DNA from: an uncultured Eubacteriales bacterium
GTDB lineage: Bacteria; Bacillota; Clostridia; Oscillospirales; Butyricicoccaceae
Assembly (NCBI GenBank): GCA_910585875.1
Contig: CAJUIK010000003.1
Location: 1-64,000, forward strand
Direction: 5' to 3'
DNA: 64,000 nucleotides
Shown here: positions 40,798 through 49,356 of the stretch, piece after piece
How positions within the stretch are numbered: position 1 is the stretch's first letter
How the letters are laid out: the number at the start of each line of letters is the position of its first letter
The notes under the pieces: generated by a model
The model's input: only the letters and a program-made list of their open reading frames with translations
Database searches by the model: none
What the model was told of the DNA's origin: nothing
Made by a program: the position numbers and the translations under genes

Positions 40798-40881
40798 AGA
40801 AAGGGCCTTTTTGCGGCGAAAGCGGCAGCAAGAAAATACGATAAAACAAAAAATAATCTGAGAAAATTGGAGGAAATCAAT

Positions 40882-41721
40882 ATGAAACTGAACTTTTGGA
40901 ACAAAGCGGCGGCGCTGGCTGCTGCGGCGGCTCTGAGCCTTTGTCTGGCGGCCTGTTCCCAGCAAGCGGAAGGAGATGCGGAACAAGGGGGAGAAAAGGG
41001 GCCTGTAACGCTGAAGGTGGGGGCCAGCCCCTCGCCCCACAGCCAGCTGCTGGAGCAGGCCAAGCCCATCCTGGCGGAGCAGGGCATTGAGCTGGAGATT
41101 GAGCAGTTCACCGATTACATCCTGCCCAACGAAGCCCTGGAGCAGGGGGAGTTGGACGCCAATTTCTTTCAGCATCAGCCCTATCTGGAGGAATTCAACC
41201 AGAAGCATGGGACGAGCCTGGTCTCCCTGGGCGCCGTGCATTTTGAGGCCATGGGAATCTATGGAGGCAAATGCGAAGAATTGGCCCAGCTGCCCAAAGG
41301 CGCCAAGGTGGGCGTTCCCAGCGACGTGACAAACGAGGCCCGAGCCTTGCAGCTGCTGGCTGACAAGGGCTTGATCGTCCTCAAAGAGGGGGCGGGGCTG
41401 GAGGCCACGGCCAAGGACATTGTGGAAAACCCGCAGGAAATTCAAATTGTGGAGATGGAGGCCGCCAACCTGCCTCGGAGCTTGCCCGACCTGGAAATCG
41501 CCGTGATCAACGGCAACTACGCCATCGACGGCCAGGTCGTGGATCGGCTGATCGAAAGCGAAAGCGCTCAAAGCCAGGCGGCCCAGACCTTCGCCAACAT
41601 TCTGGCTGTTCGAGAGGGGGATAACAGGCCCGAGCTGCAAAAGCTGCTGGAAGCCCTGCAAAGCCAGCAGATTGAGGAGTACATTTCCGAGCAATACAGC
41701 ACTGTCTTCCCGGCTTTTTAG
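40882..41721 (+). CDS. metQ: Methionine-binding lipoprotein
   Basis: A 279-residue NlpA-family receptor that binds methionine (or its derivatives) outside the membrane. Signal peptide with lipobox LAAC (Cys 25). Family motifs: LKVGASPSPHSQLLEQAKPI, FTDYILPNEAL, ANFFQHQPYLEEFN (ligand site), EAMGIYGGKC. AGGAGG precedes ATG 40882. Last gene of the T-box-controlled operon. Confidence 0.95.
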   Translation: MKLNFWNKAAALAAAAALSLCLAACSQQAEGDAEQGGEKGPVTLKVGASPSPHSQLLEQAKPILAEQGIELEIEQFTDYILPNEALEQGELDANFFQHQPYLEEFNQKHGTSLVSLGAVHFEAMGIYGGKCEELAQLPKGAKVGVPSDVTNEARALQLLADKGLIVLKEGAGLEATAKDIVENPQEIQIVEMEAANLPRSLPDLEIAVINGNYAIDGQVVDRLIESESAQSQAAQTFANILAVREGDNRPELQKLLEALQSQQIEEYISEQYSTVFPAF

Positions 41722-41738
41722 GGACAGAGGGCAAAAAG

Positions 41739-41770
41739 GCGCCGCAGCCAAGCCGCGGCGCCCTTTTATT
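41739..41770 (+). terminator. Terminator of metNIQ
   Basis: GGCGCCGC pairs with GCGGCGCC around a nine-base loop, then CTTTTATT. Confidence 0.85.
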
Positions 41771-41793
41771 ATGATTTGGATAGAGGAGCGCGG

Positions 41794-42960
41794 TCAGGGC
41801 AGCTCTACTTGGTTCAGGCAGCCGGCGTAATCCGTCCGCTCCGGGCCGTTGCACTGTTCGCAAAAGACAAAGAGCCGGTCGCCCGGTTTCCAGTCGGGCA
41901 GAGTCAGCCGGGCCTCGCCTTCCGGCGCCAGGGGCAGAGCGACGTTGCCATAATGAGTCAGGTTCATCCGCTCGTCCAGAATGAGGGCGGAGATTCGCTC
42001 GTTGGGGGCGGTTTCCAGGTTGAAAACCGGGGCCCCCTGATAGGGGATCGCCAGCTCGTTCCCTACCCGCCGGATTTTGCCCAGAGTAAAGCCGTCCCGG
42101 CTTTCGTCGTGGAGGGTCAGTTTCCAGGCGGCGTTCTTTCGCTTGACGCGGGGCGTCGGGGCCAGGGAAGCCGTCCCCCGGGGCGCCGTCCGGTTTTTTC
42201 CCCCAGGGCCTGAGACAAACAGCACCCGGCTGGGGTTCAGGCTCAGCGCCGGCCGGGCAAAGAATTTCATAGTAACAGGGGAGCGCAGCAGACCGCCGAA
42301 ATGAGTCAGCACAATGGAAACCTCCACAGGGCCGGAGACCTGTTCAAAGGTCCGGGTCCACCACTCCTGTTCCGCCGTGTAGGTCCGCTTGCGGCGGAAT
42401 CCATAGTCGTTTCGTTCGGCTTCCTCCGCCGACAGGAAAAATACCCGGTCCCCCTGTAAAATATCCGGCGCCGCCGGCAGGGGCGGCAGGCTGGGGTCGT
42501 AGGAATCCCGCTTGGCGCGGTAAGGCGGATCGCTTTTGAAGACGGCCAGCAGGGCGTCCCGTTCGCCGGAGGACAGACAGGATTTGGCGAAGTTCAGACA
42601 CCAGCGCCGGGCGTCGCTGTCCCGCCAGACGGAAGAGGGGTCGGCTTGAGCCCGCCCCGGGTTGGGATGGCGGTCAAAGGACACATAGCCGTCCTGCCGG
42701 ATCTGGCCGCTGACGGGGTGGTCCCCCAGCAGACAGTCGGACAGCAGCAAAAGAGGGCGGCCCTGGAAAGGCTGGCCGGCGGCGTCTCGATAGCCTTCTC
42801 CAGCGCTCTGCCGAGCCAAGACCCGCCAGAGGACAGGGGGGCGGCCTGGCCCCTCGGCGGCGCCCAGCCAGATATATTGGTAGCCCCGCAGCCGGCTGTA
42901 ACCGGCGATGGGACCAGTCCCCAGGGCTATAGCCGGGATTTTGCAGCGTCTATCAAACAT
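41794..42960 (-). CDS. DUF6273-like protein of unknown function
   Basis: A 388-residue protein. The middle (about 115-190) resembles DUF6273 domains of gut Clostridia: WCLNFAKSCLSSGERDALL, then DILQGDRVFFLSAEEAERND. In extracellular relatives this module occurs in repeat-containing surface proteins. Here no signal peptide is visible and the C-terminal 150 residues look like a beta-rich domain. GGAGAGGG precedes ATG 42960. It follows a 22-residue ORF and a broken membrane gene on the same strand, so it may be the last gene of the DUF4364-DUF3048 operon. Function unknown. Confidence 0.7.
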   Translation of the reverse strand: MFDRRCKIPAIALGTGPIAGYSRLRGYQYIWLGAAEGPGRPPVLWRVLARQSAGEGYRDAAGQPFQGRPLLLLSDCLLGDHPVSGQIRQDGYVSFDRHPNPGRAQADPSSVWRDSDARRWCLNFAKSCLSSGERDALLAVFKSDPPYRAKRDSYDPSLPPLPAAPDILQGDRVFFLSAEEAERNDYGFRRKRTYTAEQEWWTRTFEQVSGPVEVSIVLTHFGGLLRSPVTMKFFARPALSLNPSRVLFVSGPGGKNRTAPRGTASLAPTPRVKRKNAAWKLTLHDESRDGFTLGKIRRVGNELAIPYQGAPVFNLETAPNERISALILDERMNLTHYGNVALPLAPEGEARLTLPDWKPGDRLFVFCEQCNGPERTDYAGCLNQVELP

Positions 42961-42982
42961 GGGGACCCTCTCCTTCTATCAG

Positions 42983-43051
42983 TTAGAGCAAATTGCTGGA
43001 AAACAGCCGCAGGCCTGAAGCGGCGATGACGGCGTAAATCAGCTTTTTCAT
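42983..43051 (-). CDS. Tiny ORF, MKKLIYAVIAASGLRLFSSN plus two Leu
   Basis: A 22-codon ORF overlapping the TGA of the broken gene upstream (AAATGAAAA). The start-stop overlap suggests translational coupling, and the peptide would be a single short hydrophobic helix. It could also be chance. Confidence 0.35.
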   Translation of the reverse strand: MKKLIYAVIAASGLRLFSSNLL

Positions 43052-43341
43052 TTTTCCCCGTCGATACGGTTCACTGCCCGGCCGGCCAGCAGCAAACCCG
43101 CGCCAAACCCTAGATACCCTGCGGCCACATATTTCAGCAGGTCTGCTGTGATGATGCCCGTCAGCGCTCAGACCTACATGGTATACAGCCCGGCGAGGAA
43201 AAGAAGCGCTGGCAGGCGCCCGGATGCTCCTGGGTTTGGCAGCCGACAGTTGATGGTCTTGCGATACCGCCAGGCCAAGGCGGCCAGGCCGCCGAAGCTG
43301 ACCATGGGAGAAGTCCCTGCCGCGGCGGGCATAGCGCCCAT
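43048..43341 (-). pseudogene. Broken small membrane-protein gene
   Basis: Starting at the ATG that overlaps the DUF3048 stop (TAATG), the frame reads about 56 codons (VSFGGLAALAWRYRKTIN..., LPALLFLAGLYTM). It then meets TAG, one codon, and TGA, and continues in the same frame as ALTGIITADLLKYVAAGYLG and a basic end (AGRAVNRIDGEK). The two halves join into a plausible two-to-three-helix membrane protein of about 97 residues, so it looks inactivated by point changes. Sequencing error or a stop read-through is the alternative. Confidence 0.55.
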
Positions 43342-44453
43342 TATTCAATGATGACGTCAGCGTCGACGGCCACACAGCTGATAAAGCTGTTCCCCGGCGC
43401 CAGCTTCAGCGGTTGGCCCGTCTCGTCCAGCAGGCGCAGAGGCTGGTCGTAGGAACCTCGCTCCCAGGTAATGGGGATCCAACGGCCCTCGCAGCAGTAA
43501 AAGCCCTTTCCTTGGCCTATGGAGTCCACTTCCACCAAAGCCAGTTCGCTGCTCGGCACGTCGGTCAGCGGCATTCGCAATATAATGAGGTTGACGGCGG
43601 ACAGCTGCTCGTCGTAATAGGCGTCCATATGGGGCTGGCCATATTGATAGCGCAGGTATCGGCCGCTTTGCCGGTCGTATTCAAACCAGGGTTTGTGCCG
43701 GTTGGAGAACGTCAAGGTCGCTTGATTGGCAAAGGCCCCGTCTGAGGCGCTGTGATTGGAATCAAAGTTGAAAACCGGCCCTTGGTTTTTCCGGGTCAGA
43801 TCCTGGTTCAAGCCAGCCAAAGCCTCTTCGATGCGGGGGCCGCTGGTGACGACGCTGTGCTCCAGGCCGATGGATTTGCGGCGGTAAGGGTCCCGCACAT
43901 AGAGAGAGCCCTCATAGCCCCCTCGGATGCCGTCCATATCGATGAGGTCGCCGCGCTGGCCGATTAGATTGTAAGCGGGCACGCTGCCGCCGAAATGCAG
44001 GTAAGCGGCTTCAAAGCCCTGGGCCATATCGATGAAATAAGGCCGGGCCGAGCGAACGGAACCCAGGGCCTCTAGCCCCGCCGGGTTTTGGAACAAGGCC
44101 ATGAAGCGGGTGATGCGTCCTTCGGCGATCATTTCAATCAGGATATCCGCCTGGGAAATCCCCCACTGGGGCAGGCTGTTGTAGCTGTTGCTCACCATCA
44201 CCGCCACGGGGATGCGCTCCGCCGTCTGCTCATCTATGCCGTCCTCCAAACCGGTCAGAGGGTTGATCGGCCCGGCGGGTTCCGGGTCAGGCTCCGGCTC
44301 CGGTTGGGGGCTTGAGTCGGTCTGGGGCAGGGGCGGCGGCTGGAACTGATCTGGCTGGGGGTCTGTCTCGGATTCCGCCGGGCGGGAGCAGCAGCACAAA
44401 GGAAGCAGCAGCGCCAGGCAGAGCAACAGGGCGAAACCACGCATTCGGCTCAT
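43341..44453 (-). CDS. DUF3048 (YerB-like) lipoprotein
   Basis: A 370-residue lipoprotein with signal peptide and lipobox around LPLCCC (Cys about 20-22). A Pro/Glu/Asp-rich linker (QPEPEPDPEP) leads to a DUF3048 N-domain (INPLTGLEDGI, IPVAVMVSNSYNSLPQWGIS, DILIEMIAEGRITRFMALF, VRSARPYFIDMAQ) and C-domain (AVNLIILRMPL). YerB-family proteins are linked to envelope or sporulation functions without a defined activity. GGAGGGAG precedes ATG 44453. It follows a DUF4364 gene by 61 nt. Confidence 0.92.
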   Translation of the reverse strand: MSRMRGFALLLCLALLLPLCCCSRPAESETDPQPDQFQPPPLPQTDSSPQPEPEPDPEPAGPINPLTGLEDGIDEQTAERIPVAVMVSNSYNSLPQWGISQADILIEMIAEGRITRFMALFQNPAGLEALGSVRSARPYFIDMAQGFEAAYLHFGGSVPAYNLIGQRGDLIDMDGIRGGYEGSLYVRDPYRRKSIGLEHSVVTSGPRIEEALAGLNQDLTRKNQGPVFNFDSNHSASDGAFANQATLTFSNRHKPWFEYDRQSGRYLRYQYGQPHMDAYYDEQLSAVNLIILRMPLTDVPSSELALVEVDSIGQGKGFYCCEGRWIPITWERGSYDQPLRLLDETGQPLKLAPGNSFISCVAVDADVIIE

Positions 44454-44514
44454 AAAAAATCTCCCTCCTCTTTGGTAATGAGCTTGAAAACCGCTCTTCA
44501 GCCTCTCCGGCCGG

Positions 44515-45063
44515 TCATTCCTGCTGGAAGGTGTCGGAAAGCAGGATTTTCAGGATGTCGTTGTAGATTTTCTCCGCGTCTTTGCGGAAATTCTGCTCCA
44601 GCAGGGCGCATTGGCGGCTGTTCATCGCCATCACGTCCAAAGCCAGCACCGGGGCGTCGCGGTCGTTGATGGCCAAGCGGACTTGGTATGTGCCGTCCGG
44701 CCCCTGAACATGGCTGGTTTCCAGAGAGCTGTCCCGGCGGATTTTGCGGACCACCCGAACGGCGGCGGCCTGGGCCTTGTCTTTGACGCTCATCCGCAGG
44801 TCGCCCTCGAAGATTTTGGCGGCTTCCCGGCCCAAGGGGGTGATATCGTACAGAGCTTTGCCCTCTTCGTCCTCCATGCGGCGGACATGGCCTGTCTGCA
44901 GCAGCTCGGCAAAGGCTTCGGAAAACTCGAAATATCCGAACGCGTCGTCGATGAGGCAGACGTCCAGCAAATCCGGTTCGCTGATGGGGAAGGGCAGGCA
45001 GCTCATGGCGAATAAGATAAAGTATTTGATGTCGTTTTTATCGCGGAGATAACCCATGCTCAT
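44515..45063 (-). CDS. DUF4364 family protein
   Basis: A 182-residue protein with a winged-helix N-terminal half (DIKYFILFAMSCLPFPISEP, FEFSEAFAELLQTGHV, YDITPLGREAAKIFEGDL). The alpha/beta C-terminal half is typical of DUF4364, widespread in Clostridia and predicted to regulate transcription. GAGGAAG precedes ATG 45063; ATG 45057 is an alternative. Probably first gene of the DUF4364-DUF3048 operon. Confidence 0.9.
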   Translation of the reverse strand: MSMGYLRDKNDIKYFILFAMSCLPFPISEPDLLDVCLIDDAFGYFEFSEAFAELLQTGHVRRMEDEEGKALYDITPLGREAAKIFEGDLRMSVKDKAQAAAVRVVRKIRRDSSLETSHVQGPDGTYQVRLAINDRDAPVLALDVMAMNSRQCALLEQNFRKDAEKIYNDILKILLSDTFQQE

Positions 45064-45187
45064 GGCGGCTTCCTCGTCCCGCCCCCACGGGGCGGAGACG
45101 CCTTTCTTCTTTTATTGTATAGGAGAGCCCAGGCGACCGGCCGGGCGCGCCCGGGCCGCCCCGTCTATGGCTCTGCCCCTTATGGAT

Positions 45188-45216
45188 ATTGTACCACAGG
45201 CGGGGAATAAATACAA
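45188..45216 (-). promoter_or_regulatory. Promoter of the DUF4364-DUF3048 operon
   Basis: On the minus strand TTGTAT, 17-nt spacer, TACAAT. Confidence 0.65.
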
Positions 45217-45345
45217 AGGAAAAGGCAAAGGGGAAAAGAACCTGGGCCGCCGCAGGGCTTGCGGTTTTCTGCGCCGTTTGCTGCACAAAATGGGCCGGAA
45301 GGCAATAGAATGGCAATATAAATGGCAATAAGGTGGCGATGTTCA

Positions 45346-46005
45346 GTGAAGGAACAATTATTGCAGTCAGATTATACCTGGGGGAGGCAGGCAGTGCTGC
45401 GCTGCCAGGCCCGGTATCCTCAGCTGGAAGCCGGGGAGCTGCCCGGTTTTGAGAGGGCTCTTTCCCAATATTACGCCGCGTATGCGCGAGATAAAATCAG
45501 CGGCTTGGCCCGGAGCTGGTATCCCGCCGCCTGCGCGGCCTGCCGCCGGGCGGCGCCTTACGGCGGATTTTCGCCTTTGGAGGCCCAATGCGAATACACA
45601 ATAATGTATAATCGAGGCGGTTATTACTCGGCGTTTTTTGATACATATGTCCGGCAGGAGGGCCGGGACCTGGCTTCTGGCCGGCAAAGCGGCGTGTTCT
45701 GGACAGGCGCCGGGCGGATGGTGCCCCTTTCGGCTTTGTTTCGCTCGGGATACCCTTACCGTCAGGTCATCCTGCGGTGCGTTCAAGAGGAGACCGCTCG
45801 CCAGGCGGGCCGGGATCCAGGGGCTTTTTATGTGGATTGGCCTATGTTGGTGGGCAAAGGGCTGGACGAGAGGAATTATTATTTGGCCGACGACGGATTG
45901 GTGGTTTATTATCCCCGCCGGGCGCTGGGCCCCTCCTCCACCGGGCTTCCCTCTTTTTTGATCCCCTACGCCGCTTTTGGCAGCGGGCTGAAGCCGGAGC
46001 TTTAG
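45346..46005 (+). CDS. DUF3298/RsiV-like domain protein
   Basis: A 219-residue protein with the DUF3298 arrangement: YTIMYNRGGYYSAFFDTYVR (about 86-105), a VPLSALFRSGYPYRQVIL middle, then NYYLADDGLVVYYPRRALGP and the IPYAAF end. In RsiV-type anti-sigma factors this domain binds lysozyme; here no TM or signal peptide is visible, so the role differs. Start GTG 45346 has AAGGTGG at about 9 nt; ATG 45322 is in frame but has a weaker site. Confidence 0.8.
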   Translation: MKEQLLQSDYTWGRQAVLRCQARYPQLEAGELPGFERALSQYYAAYARDKISGLARSWYPAACAACRRAAPYGGFSPLEAQCEYTIMYNRGGYYSAFFDTYVRQEGRDLASGRQSGVFWTGAGRMVPLSALFRSGYPYRQVILRCVQEETARQAGRDPGAFYVDWPMLVGKGLDERNYYLADDGLVVYYPRRALGPSSTGLPSFLIPYAAFGSGLKPEL

Positions 46006-46035
46006 GGGCCGACCCTTCCCCCGTTCCCGCGGCGC

Positions 46036-46064
46036 TTGCCGGGGAGCGGGGGGTGTGGTATAAT
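46036..46064 (+). promoter_or_regulatory. Promoter of the signal-peptidase-like gene
   Basis: TTGCCG, 17-nt spacer, TATAAT, 51 nt before the start. Confidence 0.75.
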
Positions 46065-46114
46065 CTAAAGTTAGACAGTCAGGCCACAATTTTCACACAG
46101 GCGGTGCAAAAAAT

Positions 46115-46702
46115 ATGGAAGAAAAAAGAATCGGCAGAAAAATCGGCGCGATAGCGGGCTGGGGGATAGCGGTAGCAGTGGGGGCGGCTTTGGCGCTGGC
46201 CGCCTACGTCGGCTTTTTCACAAACAGTTTGCTGCCGAGCTTTTGCGGTTACCAGCTGAGCCCTGTGATCCAGCGGGATATGGGACGGGCCCTGCCGGAA
46301 GGCGGCCTGGCGGTGGTGGATCTGCGGTCTGCGCCCGAGCAAAACGAAGCGGCGGCCTATCGGGACGAAGAGGGCCGGATGCGCTTCGGCCGGCTCTGCG
46401 GCAGGGAAGGGGAGGCGTATCTGATCAAAGCCGACCTGGGGCAACAGACAGAACAGCTGTCGCCGGACCGGGTTGCCGGCACAGTGCATCTCTATGTGTC
46501 CGGCCTGGGCGGGCTGGCGATTGCGCTGGAAACCTACCGCCTGACTGTGGCGGCCACGGCGGCGGTTTACATTTTGGTCCTGCTGGCCGCTCTGTTTACC
46601 CGGGGCAAACGCCGCCGGGAGCGCCGCCGCCGGGAGCTGATGGAGCTTTTTGCCTTTTACGGCGAGAAATACGACATGGAAGAAGCGGATATCGATTATT
46701 GA
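46115..46702 (+). CDS. Degenerate SipW-like signal peptidase I homologue
   Basis: A 195-residue protein with TM1 (about 10-33), an extracytoplasmic beta domain, TM2 (about 147-165), and a very basic cytoplasmic end (KRRRERRRREL). The order matches SipW/ER-type signal peptidases: a FFTNSLLPSFCGYQLSPVIQ region, then GGLAVVDLR, the EEGRMRFGRLCGR strand, AYLIKADLG, and LSPDRVAGTVHLY. But the catalytic SMEP-type Ser is replaced (RDMGRAL), so it is probably a non-proteolytic relative. AGGCGGTG precedes ATG 46115. Confidence 0.65.
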   Translation: MEEKRIGRKIGAIAGWGIAVAVGAALALAAYVGFFTNSLLPSFCGYQLSPVIQRDMGRALPEGGLAVVDLRSAPEQNEAAAYRDEEGRMRFGRLCGREGEAYLIKADLGQQTEQLSPDRVAGTVHLYVSGLGGLAIALETYRLTVAATAAVYILVLLAALFTRGKRRRERRRRELMELFAFYGEKYDMEEADIDY

Positions 46703-46740
46703 GCGTGGCTTTTGGGAAAAGCGTTAAACAAATATTTCAG

Positions 46741-46769
46741 AAATAGTCCTGCAATAGGACTATTTTTTT
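46741..46769 (+). terminator. Terminator of the signal-peptidase-like gene
   Basis: AAATAGTCCT pairs with AGGACTATTT around GCAAT, followed by TTTT. Confidence 0.88.
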
Positions 46770-47081
46770 ATCGCTTTTTTAAGAAGCGCCCAAAAGGATT
46801 TTGTCGGCGGAGAAGAAACCTTGTAATTTGGCGGGCTGAAAACGCCCGGCGCCGCCCCTGCTCTCCTCTGTCCGCCGGATTTTTTCCTCTGGGCTCGACA
46901 AAATTTTATGAATTTTATGCAAAAAAATGATGAAAAAACTATGAAAAATCCACAAAAAATGTGGGGAAACCCCGAGATAGGGCAAGGCTGCATTGTTGAA
47001 AAACAATAGAAAATGGGCGAATAAAGACTGTATAATTGTATGAAACGCACAATAATTATAAAGCGAAAGGCAAAGTTTTTC
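46770..47081. other. A-rich intergenic region before receptor 1
   Basis: No gene found. A-rich tracts, a further TATAAT at 47031 without a good -35, and a GTGGGGAAACCCC small stem near 46960. Confidence 0.5.
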
Positions 47082-47110
47082 TTGCAATCAAGCCAAGCGC
47101 CTCATATAAT
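47082..47110 (+). promoter_or_regulatory. Promoter of receptor gene 1
   Basis: TTGCAA, 17-nt spacer, TATAAT. Confidence 0.75.
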
Positions 47111-47194
47111 TGGAGTCACTTCCTCGGGAATGGCTTTTGATTTTAACAGCAGTTTCAGGCCGCTGTTGAAAAATATTATGATGAGGTGAGAAAC

Positions 47195-48775
47195 ATGAAC
47201 AAGAAACTGCGCGTCCTCAGCCTTCTGCTGGTTTTGGCGATGGCCTTCGGCCTGTTTGCCGGATGCAGCAAAGACGAGCCCGCCGACAAGGGTGATCAAC
47301 CCGGCGCCGACCAGCCCAAGGACGGCGACAAGCCCTCGGAGCCTTCCAACAGCGGCGGTAAGGACAGCATCATTATCGCCACCGCCAACGAAACCCCGTC
47401 CCTTTCCCCCACAGAACACAACGCCGTGGCCGGTTCTTATATGAACCTGCTGACCTATAACACTTTGTTCCGGGGCGGCATGGACCTGGAGCCCGAACCC
47501 GACTTGGTGGAGAGCTATGAAGCCGTCAGCGAGACGGAATGGCAGTTCAAAATCAAGCAGGGCGTCAAGTTCCACAACGGCGAAACCATGACGGTGGAAG
47601 ACGTCAAAGCCTCTCTGGAATGGGCCAAGGGCTTCCCCGAAGTTAGCCTGTACAACGACGATATCGTCAAGGTGGACGTGATCGACGACGAAACCATCCA
47701 AATTACTACTCCGGGCCCGGACGCCATGTTGCTGAGCAACCTGAGCCACCATGGCAACGCCATCGTGCCCAAATCCCTGATCGACAGCGGCCACGATTTC
47801 AATGCCGAGCCCATCGGAACCGGCCCCTATAAGTTTGTCAAATGGAACCGGGGCGACAGCGTGGAATTCGAGGCGTTTGAAGAGTTCTTCCGCGGCGCTC
47901 CTTCCATCAAGAAGATGGTCTGGAAGACCATCCCCGAAGGATCCTCCCGGACCATCGCTCTGGAAGCCGGCGAGATCGACTTCATCGTGGAAGTAGAAGC
48001 CATGGACGGCGACCGCTTGAAGAGCAACGACAAGCTGACCGTCATCGAATACAGCGCCACCAACGAGACTTGGCTGATGCTGAACAACGAGAAGCCCGGC
48101 CTGGACAACCAGGACGTGCGCCATGCTATCAATACCGCCATCGACAAGGACAGCGTCGTGACTGTGGCCTATAACGGCATGGCCACTCCGGCCATCAGCC
48201 AGATGCCCATCAACTTTGAGGGCGCCACGACGGAAAACGCCGACGTTTACGACGTGGAAAAGGCCAAAGAGTGGATGGATAAATCCGGCGTGGACCCTGC
48301 CTCTGTTGAGATTTCCATCATCTGTTCTGACGACACCAAGAAGAGGGGCGGCGAAGTCGTCCAGGCCAATCTGAAGGAAATCGGCATCAACGCCCAGATC
48401 GAGAGCATGGACCTGGCCACCTATCTGTCCGTCACAACAGAAGGAAACTACACTGCGGCCATCGGCGGCTATTCCTCCAGCAACCTGCTGGGCTATGTGG
48501 TGGGCGTGTACCACTCTAACTCCATCAACGCCTCCAACAAGACTCGGTTGAACAACCCCGAGGTCGACGCTCTGATCGACAAGGCCAAGGAAACCTTGGA
48601 CCCAGCCGACCGCAAAGTCATTATGGAAGAGCTTTCCGCGCTTCTGAACGAGCTGTGCTCCCAGGCCCCCCTGTGGCAGCCTGTCAGCATGAGGGCTTAT
48701 GCCGCCGGCCTCCAGGGCGTGCAGGTCAGCGACAGCGGCACCCTGTATTTTGAGGATTGCTACTGGGCTGAATAA
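47195..48775 (+). CDS. Peptide-type solute-binding lipoprotein, receptor 1 of the array
   Basis: A 526-residue family-5 receptor. Signal peptide KKLRVLSLLLVLAMAFGLF with lipobox FAGC, then an acidic Asp/Gly/Pro/Lys linker. The family body has NETPSLSPTEHNAVAGSYMN, VKFHNGETMTVEDVKASLEW, the array hallmark PEGSSRTIALEAGEIDFIVE, and TLYFEDCYWAE at the end. GAGGTGAG is the ribosome site; GTG 47186 is inside it. It is the only receptor upstream of the permease genes and shares long blocks with receptors 5-7. Its ligand, probably a peptide, cannot be read from sequence. Confidence 0.94.
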   Translation: MNKKLRVLSLLLVLAMAFGLFAGCSKDEPADKGDQPGADQPKDGDKPSEPSNSGGKDSIIIATANETPSLSPTEHNAVAGSYMNLLTYNTLFRGGMDLEPEPDLVESYEAVSETEWQFKIKQGVKFHNGETMTVEDVKASLEWAKGFPEVSLYNDDIVKVDVIDDETIQITTPGPDAMLLSNLSHHGNAIVPKSLIDSGHDFNAEPIGTGPYKFVKWNRGDSVEFEAFEEFFRGAPSIKKMVWKTIPEGSSRTIALEAGEIDFIVEVEAMDGDRLKSNDKLTVIEYSATNETWLMLNNEKPGLDNQDVRHAINTAIDKDSVVTVAYNGMATPAISQMPINFEGATTENADVYDVEKAKEWMDKSGVDPASVEISIICSDDTKKRGGEVVQANLKEIGINAQIESMDLATYLSVTTEGNYTAAIGGYSSSNLLGYVVGVYHSNSINASNKTRLNNPEVDALIDKAKETLDPADRKVIMEELSALLNELCSQAPLWQPVSMRAYAAGLQGVQVSDSGTLYFEDCYWAE

Positions 48776-49125
48776 GCGCGCTTGGCAGAGGGGATCGATT
48801 GGGCAAAGCCCGTCGGCGCCGCCGCCCCTGGAAAAACCGGGGGCGGCGGCCGGCGCGAAGGGGGGCGCCGTCCCGGGCATAAGCCCTTGATTTTGTCAAA
48901 TCTTTTTTTATCCGGCTTCAGAGGGGCCGCCGCGAGCAAATATGTGCAGATTGCCCATAAGGCGCGGCGGAGAAGAGGGGGCAGGATACAAAATGAACAA
49001 AAAATGAATTTTTTAACCGGTTGTCCAGCCGGGGGGGCTGTACAGATTGCACAAAAATAAAGGGTAAAATTTTACGTTTGGAGCAGAACTGCATAAGAAT
49101 TGTGAAATAAAACGTAAATTTTCCG
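48776..49125. other. Intergenic region before permease operon 2
   Basis: No gene found. It holds a long GC hairpin at about 48818-48852 (CGCCGCCGCCCC/GGGGGCGGCGGC), TTGCACAA at 49047-49054, and a near-perfect inverted repeat, AAAATTTTACGTTT (49066-49079) and AAAACGTAAATTTT (49109-49122). The repeat abuts the -35 of the next promoter. Confidence 0.6.
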
Positions 49126-49154
49126 TTGCAAAAAGAAATTCGACAGATTATAAT
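49126..49154 (+). promoter_or_regulatory. Promoter of permease/ATPase operon 2
   Basis: TTGCAA, 17-nt spacer, TATAAT, leaving a leader of about 195 nt. An inverted repeat lies immediately upstream. Confidence 0.78.
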
Positions 49155-49356
49155 ACAAGATACAGTTGCTTATGGGAACCATTGGGCGCCGCCGGCGGCG
49201 GACCTGAAACCCAACGAAGCGCATTTCACACGCAGGGGCGGGCCGCGTTCCCTTTCCTGCGCGTGTGGCGATACCCTTTTTGCCGGATGCGCCGCCAACA
49301 GAATTGGCAGCGTCCTGTTGGAGGCGCAGGGGCAAAAAACAACTTAGGAGGATCTT

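Noticed and set aside
47031..47036. Extra TATAAT upstream of receptor 1
   Set aside because: The best TTGAAA is 29 nt away, too far; the promoter at 47082-47110 is better.
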